DNA from: Clostridium pasteurianum
Lineage (GTDB): Bacteria > Bacillota > Clostridia > Clostridiales > Clostridiaceae
DNA length: 64,000 nt
Reading direction: 5' to 3'
NCBI RefSeq assembly: GCF_001705235.1
Contig: NZ_MCGV01000001.1
Location: forward strand, 1,302,001 to 1,366,000
Below, piece by piece: positions 17,917 to 27,728 of this stretch; positions within the stretch are counted from its first letter, which is position 1; each line of letters opens with the position of its first letter. A program made the translations under genes and the position numbers. Under the pieces are notes generated by a model, which saw nothing but the letters and a program-made list of their open reading frames with translations, had not been told where the DNA came from and did not search any database.

Positions 17917-19506
17917 TCAGCTTTCCTCTTTTCGGAATAAAACTGGGCTTACACCTGTTATTTTTTTAAAGACGGTTGAAAAATATGAAAAATTATCAAA
18001 TCCTACCTGAGAAGCTATCATACTAATACTAATATCGCTGCTTCTAAGTAACCCCTTAGCTTTCTCAATACGGTAGTTGTTAATATAATCTTTAACAGCA
18101 ACACCAGTTTCTGCCTTAAAAATTTTAGCCAAATAATCTGGTGTTAAAAAAACGCTTGCAGCAACATCTTTTCTTGTAATGTACTCCTTATAATTCTCAT
18201 ATATATATTTCTTTGCTTTATCTATAATCGTATATGATTTTTTAACTTCTTTTGCATATTCAACAGTTTTCGTTGTAATAAAATGAATCCACTTTAACAT
18301 ATCAAACATAGAATTGTTAGCATTATTACTTAAATTTTGTGACACTTTATCAGAAAATAAATTATGCGCTTGTATCTCATTCTTATATAAAAATGCATAT
18401 ATAACCTGCATAAAATCTTGATGTATAGAGTACATAACAGAGGAATCTAAGTTTTTTCTTGCCACCAGCAATTCTAGCTCGCCTTTCATATAATTAACAA
18501 CTTTAATTTTTTCTCCCTTTTCTAATAAATCACTTAAAATATTTGTATCAATACCATATTGCCCTTTAGTATTAAAAATATCTTTATCACCATATAAAAA
18601 TACATTGTTTCTAAACACTATATTGTTTTGATCCATCTCCTCAAGCTTTACCCTAATATCAGCTAATGAGCTCATAGTAGTTATATCACTTATGTAACAA
18701 GCAGCTCTACACTTTAAGTATTTATGACAATTGTCTATAAAACTCAAGCATAAATCTTTTATTTGCTCGGTAACTTTGCTACTAGGTAATATTATTAAAA
18801 CATTATGAGTTCTGCTATTTACATAATACAAAACATTATCAAAATCCAGTTGGCCTAATATAGTTTCGGTTGAAAGCTTTTTAAGTGCATATTCAAAAGT
18901 TTGACTATTCATTAATACACCTTTATTTTCTGATTTAATTACACTGATAAGCAATAAATAATAATTATCATCTACATTTAATTTAAGATTTCTAGTTTCT
19001 ATTTCCTCCTGTATTGAAGCACGGTCGTTTGAAATTCCCAAAAACAAAAGTTCTCTCCAAAAGTTTTCAAGCATTATTTTTCTATTGTTCAGCCAATATT
19101 CACCATACTCACTGTATTCATTGAGATGCCTTTCCTTTTTAATTTTTTCTACCGCTTTAGCAATAGCTACTTCCGTTTTATCTATATTAAAAGGTTTTGT
19201 TATATAACTTATAGCGTTATACTCCAGTGCAGTTGATGCAAATTCAAAACTCTCATGACATGTTAAAAAAATGAACTCACTTTTGTACTCATTTTTTCTT
19301 ATCCATTTTAAAAAATCAATTCCAGAACCTTTTGGCATTTCTATGTCACAAATAACAACATCAGGCACACTTTTTTCAAATAATTTCTTTGCCCCCGCTA
19401 CATTGTATGCTGTATCAACTTCATCAATGCCCATTACCCCCCAATTAATAGAATCTCGAATTGCTTCTACAGTGAGTAAATCATCATCAATTATTATCGC
19501 CCTCAA
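17917..19506 (-). CDS. YesN-type response regulator with AraC DNA-binding domain
   Basis: 529 residues: receiver domain (acidic DDD at 7-9, phosphoacceptor Asp54 in VVICDIEMP, Lys in YITKPF), a variable middle region, and a C-terminal AraC double helix-turn-helix (about 430-525, with FDNFSYFSTVFKKITG). It overlaps the upstream YesM kinase gene by 20 bases. YesMN pairs normally activate neighbouring carbohydrate ABC operons on sensing an extracellular sugar, so the likely target is the operon starting at 17421, about 500 bases downstream. Confidence 0.93.
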   Translation of the reverse strand: MRAIIIDDDLLTVEAIRDSINWGVMGIDEVDTAYNVAGAKKLFEKSVPDVVICDIEMPKGSGIDFLKWIRKNEYKSEFIFLTCHESFEFASTALEYNAISYITKPFNIDKTEVAIAKAVEKIKKERHLNEYSEYGEYWLNNRKIMLENFWRELLFLGISNDRASIQEEIETRNLKLNVDDNYYLLLISVIKSENKGVLMNSQTFEYALKKLSTETILGQLDFDNVLYYVNSRTHNVLIILPSSKVTEQIKDLCLSFIDNCHKYLKCRAACYISDITTMSSLADIRVKLEEMDQNNIVFRNNVFLYGDKDIFNTKGQYGIDTNILSDLLEKGEKIKVVNYMKGELELLVARKNLDSSVMYSIHQDFMQVIYAFLYKNEIQAHNLFSDKVSQNLSNNANNSMFDMLKWIHFITTKTVEYAKEVKKSYTIIDKAKKYIYENYKEYITRKDVAASVFLTPDYLAKIFKAETGVAVKDYINNYRIEKAKGLLRSSDISISMIASQVGFDNFSYFSTVFKKITGVSPVLFRKEES

Positions 19507-21244
19507 TTACATACCCTCCATCTCTAGGAATTATAATCTCAACTCTTCCTCCAGTTGCCTCCTCATTAGAAATTTTTAAAAGATTATCTTTTCCGTAAAA
19601 TATGGCTAAAGTTCTTTTTATATTAGAAATTCCAATTTTGTATCCATCTGAATCATCCGTATTATATGATCCATTTACCTTATTTAAAATATCCTCTGGA
19701 AAACCTTCACCGCTGTCCTCTATAACTATTTTTATAGCTTCATCACCTTCAAACGTGCAGTACTTTACATTAATAAAAACAGAAAGAGTTTCCTCAAGTG
19801 TCATTGCATGTTTAAAAGAATTTTCAACAAAAGTGTGAATAAGAAATTGTGGTATTTTTTCTTTCTCAAGAGAAGGTTCCACATCAATAACATAAAAAAC
19901 ACTGTTAGGGAATTTAATTTCCTGCATATAAAAATAGCTTTTTACATACTCTATTTCCTCTTTTATTGATACTAGTATCGTACCTCCTTTAAACATATAT
20001 CTAAGATGATTTGATAAAGCGTCTATAAACTTTCTTATTTCTTCATCTTTATTTTTATACGTCAAACTATGTATAGTAGTTAATGCATTCAAGAAAAAAT
20101 GTGGCCTAATCTGCATATGTAGGTATTTTAATTCAGCTTTTTGCAGCTCAATTTTCTTTTCGTATTCACTTATTTTTAAAGTTTTGATTTCTCCAATCAT
20201 TAAGTTAAAAGACTTATTTAGAGTTTGGAACTCAAATAAATTTCCTGGGTACTTTACCCTGTAATCAAAATTTCCTTTCTCAACTTCTTTTGTTCCTATA
20301 ATCAATGCTTTTACAGGTTTTATAACCTCTTTGTTTAAATAATAAACTACATACAACAATAATAGTAATGAGCTAGCACCCAAAATAGCAATAATCCACT
20401 GAACATAATTAAGTCCAAGAAATAAATTTTTTTCTTCTATAATTGAAAATAGTCTAGCATAACTTGTTTCTATATTATATGAATTTATAATATATTGTCT
20501 ACCACTACTGCTAATACTATTCTTATTAACTGGCAAAGGATAATTTATATTAGAAAAGCTTGCATTTCCCGATTTTATTAAAGGATTTCCTTTTTTATCA
20601 GACAATACTATCTGCTGACGTATATTAGAATCAGATTTATTAACAAATTTCATTAAAGTATCCGAACTGATAAATGCAGCTATTATATTCCCAGAAAAAT
20701 TATATGCTTTAAAGAAAACTATCTTATCATTAATCTTTATTGGAGCCCATAAATCCTCTAAAGTGTATTTTCTTTTATATAAATTGCTTTTAATACTTTC
20801 GCTTAACTCCAATTTGTCAAGATAACTGAGTTCCTTATTGTAACTAGATAGTAAAATATTATGTTCAATATTATAAATTACAAAAGCATGTGCATACTTG
20901 TTATTACTTATTCTTTCTGTCAAAATGTCTTGCAATTTCTCCTGTGAAAAATATCTTAATGATTCATTTTCACTGCCAATATCCAATATTTCACCGACAT
21001 TGGAAGCGATTTCATTGAGATCATTTAATGTGCCATTAAATGAATTGTTTATATCATTTATATATATTTTAAGTTCATTTTGAGATGAATTTATAGTATT
21101 TGTTCTAACTACATAGAATGAATATATATTATTAATTATTAAAGTTAACATTAGTATGAGCATTACTATAGTTGCTGCTAAAGCGGCCTTAAACACTAAG
21201 GAATTTTTATATTCACTTATATATTTTCTCATATGAATAATCAC
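19487..21244 (-). CDS. YesM-type sensor histidine kinase
   Basis: About 585 residues. First membrane segment about 18-42, extracellular sensor about 43-280, second membrane segment about 285-308, HAMP, then a LytS/YesM-type kinase domain with phosphoacceptor box HMQIRPHFFLNAL and ATP-lid motif EDSGEGFPED. The start is uncertain. GTG 21244 lies only two bases after GGAG, and ATG 21232 lies 14 bases after it. Partner of the overlapping YesN gene. The ligand is probably the sugar handled by the adjacent transporter, perhaps through its binding protein. Confidence 0.92.
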   Translation of the reverse strand: MIIHMRKYISEYKNSLVFKAALAATIVMLILMLTLIINNIYSFYVVRTNTINSSQNELKIYINDINNSFNGTLNDLNEIASNVGEILDIGSENESLRYFSQEKLQDILTERISNNKYAHAFVIYNIEHNILLSSYNKELSYLDKLELSESIKSNLYKRKYTLEDLWAPIKINDKIVFFKAYNFSGNIIAAFISSDTLMKFVNKSDSNIRQQIVLSDKKGNPLIKSGNASFSNINYPLPVNKNSISSSGRQYIINSYNIETSYARLFSIIEEKNLFLGLNYVQWIIAILGASSLLLLLYVVYYLNKEVIKPVKALIIGTKEVEKGNFDYRVKYPGNLFEFQTLNKSFNLMIGEIKTLKISEYEKKIELQKAELKYLHMQIRPHFFLNALTTIHSLTYKNKDEEIRKFIDALSNHLRYMFKGGTILVSIKEEIEYVKSYFYMQEIKFPNSVFYVIDVEPSLEKEKIPQFLIHTFVENSFKHAMTLEETLSVFINVKYCTFEGDEAIKIVIEDSGEGFPEDILNKVNGSYNTDDSDGYKIGISNIKRTLAIFYGKDNLLKISNEEATGGRVEIIIPRDGGYVIEGDNN

Positions 21245-21336
21245 ATCTCCAGTTTATTTAAGTATGATTTTATATTGTTAATGTTAGTATGTCAACTACC
21301 CTAAGTAATTTTTATAATAATATTATACGCTAAATA

Positions 21337-21373
21337 AAGGTACTCAAATTTACTTATATAATCTGGGTACCTT
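21337..21373. terminator. Possible terminator after the acetyltransferase gene
   Basis: Arms AAGGTACTCA (21337-21346) and TGGGTACCTT (21364-21373), nine of ten paired, with moderately T-rich flanks. It lies between the acetyltransferase stop and the yesM start, both on the minus strand. Confidence 0.45.
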
Positions 21374-21437
21374 CTAAGTATTTTTAGTTTATAAAATTTA
21401 TTATTCTTAAATGTATAATAGTAATAGCTAAACTAGC

Positions 21438-22046
21438 TTAATAATCTTCAACATCAAATTTTCTGTCTTTAAAGTAATATTTTCTATCATCATACGTTAT
21501 TTTTCTTACAACCCTGCATGGATTTCCTACTGCAATAACATCATCAGGTATATCCTTTGTAATTACACTACCAGACCCTATTACAGCATTATTTCCTATT
21601 TTAACACCTGGATTTATTATAACATTTCCGCCTATCCATACATTATCTCCTATTATTACCTTAATACCATATTCATATCCCGAATTTCTGGGCTCTGGAT
21701 GAATTGGATGACCTGCTGTATAAACCGATACATTTGGTGCAAATAAAACATTTTCTCCAATTACTACTTTACCTACATCTAATATTACACAATTGTAATT
21801 TGCAAAGAAGTTATTTCCAACCTCAATATTTTTGCCATAATCACAATGAAAAGGCTGTTCCACATGAATGCTCTCACCTGTTTTACCAAGTATATCTTTA
21901 ATCAATTTGTTCATTTTGCTCTTTTCATCAGGACGAAGCAAATTGTATTCATATATTTTGAGCTTATTTTTAATTCTTTCTTCCTCAAGCCCATCCAACC
22001 ATGCTTTGTAAGGTAGTTCTGATAGCATTCTTTCCTTTTGATTCAT
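21438..22046 (-). CDS. maa: Maltose/galactoside O-acetyltransferase (left-handed beta-helix)
   Basis: 202 residues with an N-terminal Mac domain (ERMLSELPYKAW) and then hexapeptide repeats (IGENV, IGDNVWIGG, IGNNAVIGS) that build a left-handed beta-helix trimer. Catalytic His lies in YTAGHPIHPE. It transfers acetyl from acetyl-CoA to a sugar hydroxyl, generally seen as detoxifying surplus sugars in the cytoplasm. AAGGAGG precedes ATG 22046. It lies just upstream of yesM in the same direction but separated by a likely terminator. Confidence 0.9.
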   Translation of the reverse strand: MNQKERMLSELPYKAWLDGLEEERIKNKLKIYEYNLLRPDEKSKMNKLIKDILGKTGESIHVEQPFHCDYGKNIEVGNNFFANYNCVILDVGKVVIGENVLFAPNVSVYTAGHPIHPEPRNSGYEYGIKVIIGDNVWIGGNVIINPGVKIGNNAVIGSGSVITKDIPDDVIAVGNPCRVVRKITYDDRKYYFKDRKFDVEDY

Positions 22047-22200
22047 GTTCAGCTTCCTCCTTAACTTTTATATAAATAGCTGATTTTATATCTATATTAT
22101 TTGATCTTTAAATATATTAGTATGTATTAATCATCCTTAATTTATTAGTAATCGAATCATACGCAAATCCAATTATCATTCTATAATAATATGTTATCGC

Positions 22201-22284
22201 ATTTTTCGTAGAGAAGGGCAGAAAAATTTACCTTGCTTTTACTTTAATCAGGATAATAGTATTTAGGGAACAGTTTAAATAAAC
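22201..22284. repeat. Partial dispersed repeat R6 (motif C plus one arm)
   Basis: Contains GAAAAATTTACCTTGCTTTTA followed shortly by ATAGTATTTAGGGAACAGTT and TAAATAAA, closely matching 34110-34172 near hairpin R2. No second arm or core is found, so this is a decayed or truncated copy. The rest of 22047-22416 shows only AT-rich sequence and the start region of the next gene. Confidence 0.6.
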
Positions 22285-22416
22285 ACTCTATATATAATAA
22301 GCAAAAAGTAGTAATATATATAATGGATATAGGTTTTCATGAAAGATTAGGTGAATTTGTATACCTTACTCTTAATCTGATCATTATTAATTTTTATAAA
22401 AAAGAAGGAAAATCAC

Positions 22417-23100
22417 GTGTTTAAAAAAAACAAAGACAATAAAGCTTTGCTTCAAATTTTTATTTATATTGCTTTAGTAATAATCTTTTTAATAGAAGAT
22501 AACATCAACCTTGGAGGGCATAGAATTTATTGTAAATTGGACGATATGATTCCTTTTGTCCCCATATTTATAATACCATATTGCCTGTGGTTTTTACTTA
22601 TTGCAGGAACATGTATTATTTTCTTTTTTAAATCAAAAATTGATTTAAGAAAAACTTTTTTATCAGTTAATATATGTATGGCAATTGGTTTATTAGCTTA
22701 TTTCATATACCCAAGTTATATAACACTCAGACCAACAACTTATGGCAAAGATATTTTTTCACAGGCTATAAAGCTTTTACAAGAAGGTGATTCACCATCA
22801 AGTGTATGTCCAAGTTTGCATGTTGCTGTTTGTATTTCACTTTGTACAGGTATTATGAATTCAATTTGCTTTAAGAATAACCTAAAGGTAAAAATTCTTG
22901 TAATAATTCTTAGTTTTTTTATTTGTATTTCAACACTTTTTGTAAAGCAACATTCTATAATAGACGTTTTCTGGGGACTAATACTTGGCTTTGCTTCATA
23001 CATATTTGTATATAAAATATACTTTAATGAAAAACTATTCCCTCAACATGTAAATAAAAATATTAATAATAATTTACCGTATAAAAACAGTAACTTTTAA
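22417..23100 (+). CDS. PAP2-superfamily membrane phosphatase
   Basis: 227 residues, about five or six membrane helices. Phosphatase motifs: RPTTYGKD (motif 1 region), CPSLHVAV (motif 2 PSxH with Cys before Pro) and KQHSIIDVFWG (motif 3, H-x3-D). Family members dephosphorylate lipid phosphates such as phosphatidate or undecaprenyl pyrophosphate, or act as phosphotransferases of the inositol-phosphoceramide synthase type. GTG 22417 follows AAGGAAAATCAC. It runs opposite to its neighbours and ends at a bidirectional terminator shared with glf. Confidence 0.85.
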   Translation: MFKKNKDNKALLQIFIYIALVIIFLIEDNINLGGHRIYCKLDDMIPFVPIFIIPYCLWFLLIAGTCIIFFFKSKIDLRKTFLSVNICMAIGLLAYFIYPSYITLRPTTYGKDIFSQAIKLLQEGDSPSSVCPSLHVAVCISLCTGIMNSICFKNNLKVKILVIILSFFICISTLFVKQHSIIDVFWGLILGFASYIFVYKIYFNEKLFPQHVNKNINNNLPYKNSNF

Positions 23101-23128
23101 AGCCGCATTAAAAATCTGATACGGCTTT
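23099..23128. terminator. Bidirectional terminator between PAP2 gene and glf
   Basis: Arms AAAGCCG (23099-23105) and CGGCTTT (23122-23128) with further weak internal pairing, followed by TTATTATATT on the plus strand. It lies between two convergent stops and overlaps the PAP2 stop codon. Confidence 0.8.
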
Positions 23129-23145
23129 TATTATATTGAAATAAT

Positions 23146-24261
23146 TTATTCTACGTTTTTTAAAACTTTTTTTGCTTTCTCCAGTGCCACTTCTACAACT
23201 TTATCCATATCATAATATTTATATTCGCCTAAGCGCCCACCAAAAATAACATTATCCTGAGTTTCAGTAAGTCCCTTATATTTTTCATACAAAGCACTAT
23301 TTTTTTCATCATTGACAGGATAATATGGCTCATCACCAAGTTTCCATTCTGTGCTATATTCACGACTTACAACCGTTTTAGATTGATTTTGGAACTCAAA
23401 ATGCTTATGTTCTATAATACGCGTATACGGAGTTTCTCTATCCGTATAGTTAACTACTGCATTACCCTGAAAATTAGGTATATCTAAAACTTCCGTTTCA
23501 AATCGTACGCTTCTATACTGCAAAACACCAAATTTATAATTAAAGTAAGCATCAACAGGTCCTGTATAAACTACTTTTTCCGCAATACTATCCCATTTAT
23601 CTTTATTTTTAAAATAATCTGTATCAAGTTTTACTTCAATACCAGCTATCATTTTTTCAATCATAGCAGTATACCCACCTATGGGTATTCCCTGATAAAG
23701 TGCATTAAAATAATTGTTGTCATATGTAAATCTTACAGGAAGTCTTCGTATAATAAATGCTGGTAATTCCCTGCACGAGCGCCCCCACTGTTTCTCAGTA
23801 TAGCCGCGAATAAGTTTTTCATAAATATCTGTACCAACTAAATTAATAGCCTGCTCCTCTAAATTTTGTGGATGCTCTGTAAAGTTAGCACTACGCTGAT
23901 CCTCTATTTTCTTCTTTGCCTCATCCGGAGTTACAACTCCCCACATTTTATTAAATGTATTCATATTAAAAGGTAAGTTATAAATTTCTCCATGATAATT
24001 TGCCACCGGGCTGTTAGTATATCTATTGAATTCAGCAAATTGATTTACATACTGCCATACCATTTTATTATTAGTATGAAAAATATGAGCTCCATATTTA
24101 TGCACATTAATGCCTTCAACTTTTTCTGTATAAATATTTCCCCCAATATGACTACGCTTATCAATGATTAAACAGCGTTTTCCTTGCTTTTTCGCTTCAT
24201 TTGCAAAAATAGCACCATATAGTCCTGCACCTACAATTAAAAAATCATATTTATTATTCAT
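23146..24261 (-). CDS. glf: UDP-galactopyranose mutase
   Basis: 371 residues. FAD-binding motif VGAGLYGAIFANEA at the N-terminus. GLF-family blocks include GGNIYTEKVEGINVHKYGAH, NLPFNMNTFNKMWG, YTEKQWGRSCRELP, and a C-terminal FGGRLGEYKYYDMD. The flavoenzyme interconverts UDP-galactopyranose and UDP-galactofuranose for surface glycans. Full length. It lies 25 bases after a GT2 glycosyltransferase gene, probably co-transcribed, which suggests a galactofuranose-containing cell-surface polymer. Confidence 0.96.
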   Translation of the reverse strand: MNNKYDFLIVGAGLYGAIFANEAKKQGKRCLIIDKRSHIGGNIYTEKVEGINVHKYGAHIFHTNNKMVWQYVNQFAEFNRYTNSPVANYHGEIYNLPFNMNTFNKMWGVVTPDEAKKKIEDQRSANFTEHPQNLEEQAINLVGTDIYEKLIRGYTEKQWGRSCRELPAFIIRRLPVRFTYDNNYFNALYQGIPIGGYTAMIEKMIAGIEVKLDTDYFKNKDKWDSIAEKVVYTGPVDAYFNYKFGVLQYRSVRFETEVLDIPNFQGNAVVNYTDRETPYTRIIEHKHFEFQNQSKTVVSREYSTEWKLGDEPYYPVNDEKNSALYEKYKGLTETQDNVIFGGRLGEYKYYDMDKVVEVALEKAKKVLKNVE

Positions 24262-24286
24262 AAAATTTATTCTCCTAAAATATTTT

Positions 24287-25303
24287 TTAATTGAATCCCA
24301 CTATTCTTTGTGATATTTTATATGCTCCTAAAGAAATTTTACGTCCTATTCTACCTGGTAAATTTATTACCCGACCCATAATTCCATATCTAAGATTATT
24401 ATAAAGTTCTAAGTCTCTATCCTTAATGTATTTCCATAGTTCTTTTTCTTTTTTCAAATTTTCTTCAGTACCTGAACGTATCAATAAGATAGACGATATT
24501 ACTGTAATAATTTCCAGGTAATTGAACATATAATGTTGAAGCTTTAAATTTTCAATACTACTAAGATTTACTTCTTCCATCATAAGCTTATTTACTTTTA
24601 TCTGCTGATCAATTCTCTTTATCATGACACTCTCGTGAACTGATTGATCTTCTCGCCCAATAAAGTATCTATAAAAATCAACATTTATATAAAACATCTT
24701 CTTTACATATTCAAGTGGTACATATACAAATAGATTGTCCACATAAAAAGTATGCTTAGGCAATTCTAATTTGCAATCCCTCAAAAGCTGTGTTCTATAT
24801 ATAACAGAATGCATTAATATATACTGACCTTTGCGAAAATGCTTAACATCATCCCATGTAAAAACTCTTCCCACGGGAAGTACATTTTCGTATTTCATAA
24901 CTTTCTTATATCTTGCACCTTTTTTTTCATATACAAAATTACTAATAAACATATCAAGAAGTTCTTCACTATCAGTAAAGTCTTTAATTGTATTTAATAT
25001 CTTTTTGTATGCACTAGTATCTACCCAATCATCACTGTCCACTACTTTAAAATACAAGCCAGATGCATTTTTTATACCAGTATTTACAGCTTCACCATGT
25101 CCACCATTTTCTTGATGTACAGCTTTTATTATAGATGGATATGTTTTTGCATATTCATCTGCAATTTCTGCTGTTTTATCTGTTGATCCATCATCTACTA
25201 TTATAAGTTCTACGTCATCGCCACCTTGCAAGATAGACTCTATACAATGTCTCATATATTGCTCAGAATTGTAGCAGGGAACTACTACTGATAATAATTT
25301 CAT
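24287..25303 (-). CDS. Glycosyltransferase family 2
   Basis: 338 residues. GT-A fold with VVPCYNSEQYMRHCIES at the N-terminus, IIVDDGSTDKTAEIAD and the DxD-type metal site in FKVVDSDDWVD. The C-terminal half lacks clear membrane helices. ATG 25303 is chosen because the conserved domain begins immediately after it; 27 extra upstream codons look non-conserved. Located just before glf. It may transfer galactofuranose or another sugar to a surface glycan; donor and acceptor are unknown. Confidence 0.88.
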   Translation of the reverse strand: MKLLSVVVPCYNSEQYMRHCIESILQGGDDVELIIVDDGSTDKTAEIADEYAKTYPSIIKAVHQENGGHGEAVNTGIKNASGLYFKVVDSDDWVDTSAYKKILNTIKDFTDSEELLDMFISNFVYEKKGARYKKVMKYENVLPVGRVFTWDDVKHFRKGQYILMHSVIYRTQLLRDCKLELPKHTFYVDNLFVYVPLEYVKKMFYINVDFYRYFIGREDQSVHESVMIKRIDQQIKVNKLMMEEVNLSSIENLKLQHYMFNYLEIITVISSILLIRSGTEENLKKEKELWKYIKDRDLELYNNLRYGIMGRVINLPGRIGRKISLGAYKISQRIVGFN

Positions 25304-25401
25304 ATTCACACTACCTTTACTATTTATCCTGTTTTTTAAGACTATTTTTTCAAATATCAAAAAAACTTCACAAAGAAATAGCAAATTTTACAGTTACATC
25401 A

Positions 25402-25452
25402 ATGAGAAATTATGGGAGAATTTAGCCTCCTATAATTAAATGTATTTCTCAT
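25402..25452. repeat. Imperfect inverted repeat between MFS and GT2 genes
   Basis: Arms ATGAGAAAT (25402-25410) and ATTTCTCAT (25444-25452), with inner arms TATGGGAG/CTCCTATA. No T-run follows on either strand. It could be a weak terminator for the MFS gene or a regulatory site for the GT2-glf pair. Confidence 0.4.
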
Positions 25453-25541
25453 AAAATCACTTAGATAAAATCTGCTATCATTATTATTAATACACGCACG
25501 TTAATTGCTAAAATAATAAAACTAGTATAGCATAATGAATA

Positions 25542-26759
25542 TTATTTTACAACCTGAGCCATTTTTTTAGTTTGTTTTGCATTTAATCTTTTATAAACTG
25601 AAAAATAAACCCATGCAGCATTTATAAGCAATAATGAACTTGTAACAAAAAATACATACCGTATGCCTAAGTAGGCAGATACTTGTCCTCCTAAAATAGA
25701 ACCTCCAAATACGCCTAAGTATTGAGCCGACATACTGAAACCAAAGATTCTACCTGTAAGAGAATCAGGTGTAAGCCTCTTAATTAATGTATTAACTGAA
25801 GGTACAAGTCCTGCTGTTGCTAATCCTAATAAGAATCGAAGTCCCATTAACTGCCATGGATTTTTTACAAATGCCTGTGGTATAAAAATTATGCCTGCCC
25901 ATAAAAGTGCACACAGCATAACCTTATGTGCGCCAATCTTATCAGAAAGTTTTCCCAGCCTTGGAGCCGCAATTATACTTGCAAGACCTGATGCTGAAAA
26001 TGCCATTCCTGCTATTAACGCCACATGACTGCTCCTAGATAACTGAGTAACGTACACTGTTATAATAGGTTCTATAGAATATAATGCCAAATTTAATATA
26101 AAAGCTGTTACAAACATTATTATAATTAATTTTCTGTTTGGAATAATTCTCCATACTTCCTTAGTACTAAGAACTTTCTTATCTTCTCTATTAAATGATT
26201 CCTTTACAAAAAATACGCTTGTAAAAAATGCAATAACCATAAGTGCCCCTGTTATAAAAAATACATTTTGCACTCCAAAGTTTTCTTCTATATAACCACC
26301 AATCATAGGACCAAATAGTGTCCCAGAAATAGATGCCGTCGAGAGACAGCCTAAAGCCCATCCTGCATGCTCTTTATCTGTTTGAGTTGCAATTAATGTG
26401 GTGCAAGCCGTTGTATAACCAGCTATAACTCCCTGCAGCCCCCTTAATCCTATAAGCTGATACACATTTCGTACAAATCCCATACTACAAATAACTATTG
26501 ACATACCAAAACTTGACCTAAGGAGCATAGGTTTTCTACCGTATTTATCAGCTGCACGCCCCCATACTGGAGAAAAAATTGCTAAAGTTATAAAATTAAT
26601 ACCAAAAGCAATTCCTGAAAATCTCTCAATCATCGCAGTATTTTGAACTCCAAGATGTCTTATATAAAGAGGCAGTATCGGAGCAATCTGACTCATTCCT
26701 ATACTTGTTACAAACACTCCAAACCAGCAAACTATTAAATTTCTTTTCCATAACTTCAT
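25542..26759 (-). CDS. Major facilitator superfamily multidrug-type transporter
   Basis: 405 residues, about twelve membrane helices. The cytoplasmic loop 2-3 motif appears as GRAADKYGRKPML and the repeated half as GKLSDKIGAHKVM. Motif C-like GTLFGPMIGGYIE in helix 5 is typical of drug/H+ antiporters. It resembles Bmr/TetA-like and sugar-efflux MFS proteins; the substrate is unknown. It lies 100 bases downstream of an AraC regulator in the same direction, which may control it. Confidence 0.9.
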   Translation of the reverse strand: MKLWKRNLIVCWFGVFVTSIGMSQIAPILPLYIRHLGVQNTAMIERFSGIAFGINFITLAIFSPVWGRAADKYGRKPMLLRSSFGMSIVICSMGFVRNVYQLIGLRGLQGVIAGYTTACTTLIATQTDKEHAGWALGCLSTASISGTLFGPMIGGYIEENFGVQNVFFITGALMVIAFFTSVFFVKESFNREDKKVLSTKEVWRIIPNRKLIIIMFVTAFILNLALYSIEPIITVYVTQLSRSSHVALIAGMAFSASGLASIIAAPRLGKLSDKIGAHKVMLCALLWAGIIFIPQAFVKNPWQLMGLRFLLGLATAGLVPSVNTLIKRLTPDSLTGRIFGFSMSAQYLGVFGGSILGGQVSAYLGIRYVFFVTSSLLLINAAWVYFSVYKRLNAKQTKKMAQVVK

Positions 26760-26859
26760 GCATATAAGCCTTCCTTCTTTTATACTTCAATTATTGTAAA
26801 AAGCTTAACAATAACATCTTAATTTTATATTAAGAATAGGCTTTATACCATGCACTATA

Positions 26860-27690
26860 TTAAACGCCATGGATATTTTTGCTGTAAAATTCAGATGGAC
26901 TTATTCCCTCCACTTTTTTAAATATTCTACTAAAATAAAATTCATCATTAAATCCAACCTCATGTGCTATATCCTTCACCTTTTTATTTCCTTCAATCAT
27001 AAGTTCTTTAGCTTTATCAATTTTTATCTTATTAAAAAGACCAATTACAGTATATCCCGTGCTACTTTTAAAAGCTCTTGATAAGTAAGCTGGTGACAAC
27101 TTAACTCTGTCTGCTAATTCAGTTAACGTTAATTTATTTTTCATATTTTCACGCATATATTTAATAATATTTTCAACTTTTAACGTTACTGAATAATTAT
27201 GATTTTCTTTTTTTTCATTTTGATAAATTTGAAAAATCAATTGCTCGAGTAATACCTTTGTAACAAACTCATAACTAGGTAATTTTTCATTCCAACTATC
27301 AGTTAGCCTTCTAAATAAATAATTTATTTCATAGCAATCTTTTACTTCCTGCATTGAACTTAATGGTAATATCTTAGTTCTATTTTTAATATCCCACTTA
27401 TTATTGCTGAATAACACATTTACAAAACTAAAATGAATAGATATAAAATACAAATGATTTTTAAAATCTGATTCTATAGACTGAAGAGTATCCGCAGGAA
27501 TATAAAATATCACACCTTCTCTAGCTTTATATTTTCTATTTTGTATAATAATATTACCATTTCCTCCGGTAATAAGAATTAGTTCATGGTGTTCAAGTGT
27601 CCTTGTAATTTTAGGCTTATACTTCCATTCTTCATTAGGCTGCCTTCTGCCACAATAATGAATGTAAAAAAAAAGATTACTTATACTCAT
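26860..27690 (-). CDS. AraC-family transcriptional regulator
   Basis: 276 residues. An N-terminal cupin-like ligand-binding domain (about 20-110) precedes a C-terminal double helix-turn-helix (about 175-272), including LTLTELADRVKLSPAYLSRAF and VGFNDEFYFSRIFKK. Such proteins usually sense a sugar or small molecule and activate adjacent genes. Candidate targets are the MFS transporter downstream and itself. GGAGG precedes ATG 27690. Confidence 0.92.
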   Translation of the reverse strand: MSISNLFFYIHYCGRRQPNEEWKYKPKITRTLEHHELILITGGNGNIIIQNRKYKAREGVIFYIPADTLQSIESDFKNHLYFISIHFSFVNVLFSNNKWDIKNRTKILPLSSMQEVKDCYEINYLFRRLTDSWNEKLPSYEFVTKVLLEQLIFQIYQNEKKENHNYSVTLKVENIIKYMRENMKNKLTLTELADRVKLSPAYLSRAFKSSTGYTVIGLFNKIKIDKAKELMIEGNKKVKDIAHEVGFNDEFYFSRIFKKVEGISPSEFYSKNIHGV

Positions 27691-27728
27691 ATTTTCCTCC
27701 GCAATACGAACTTCCTTTTAACTCCACA

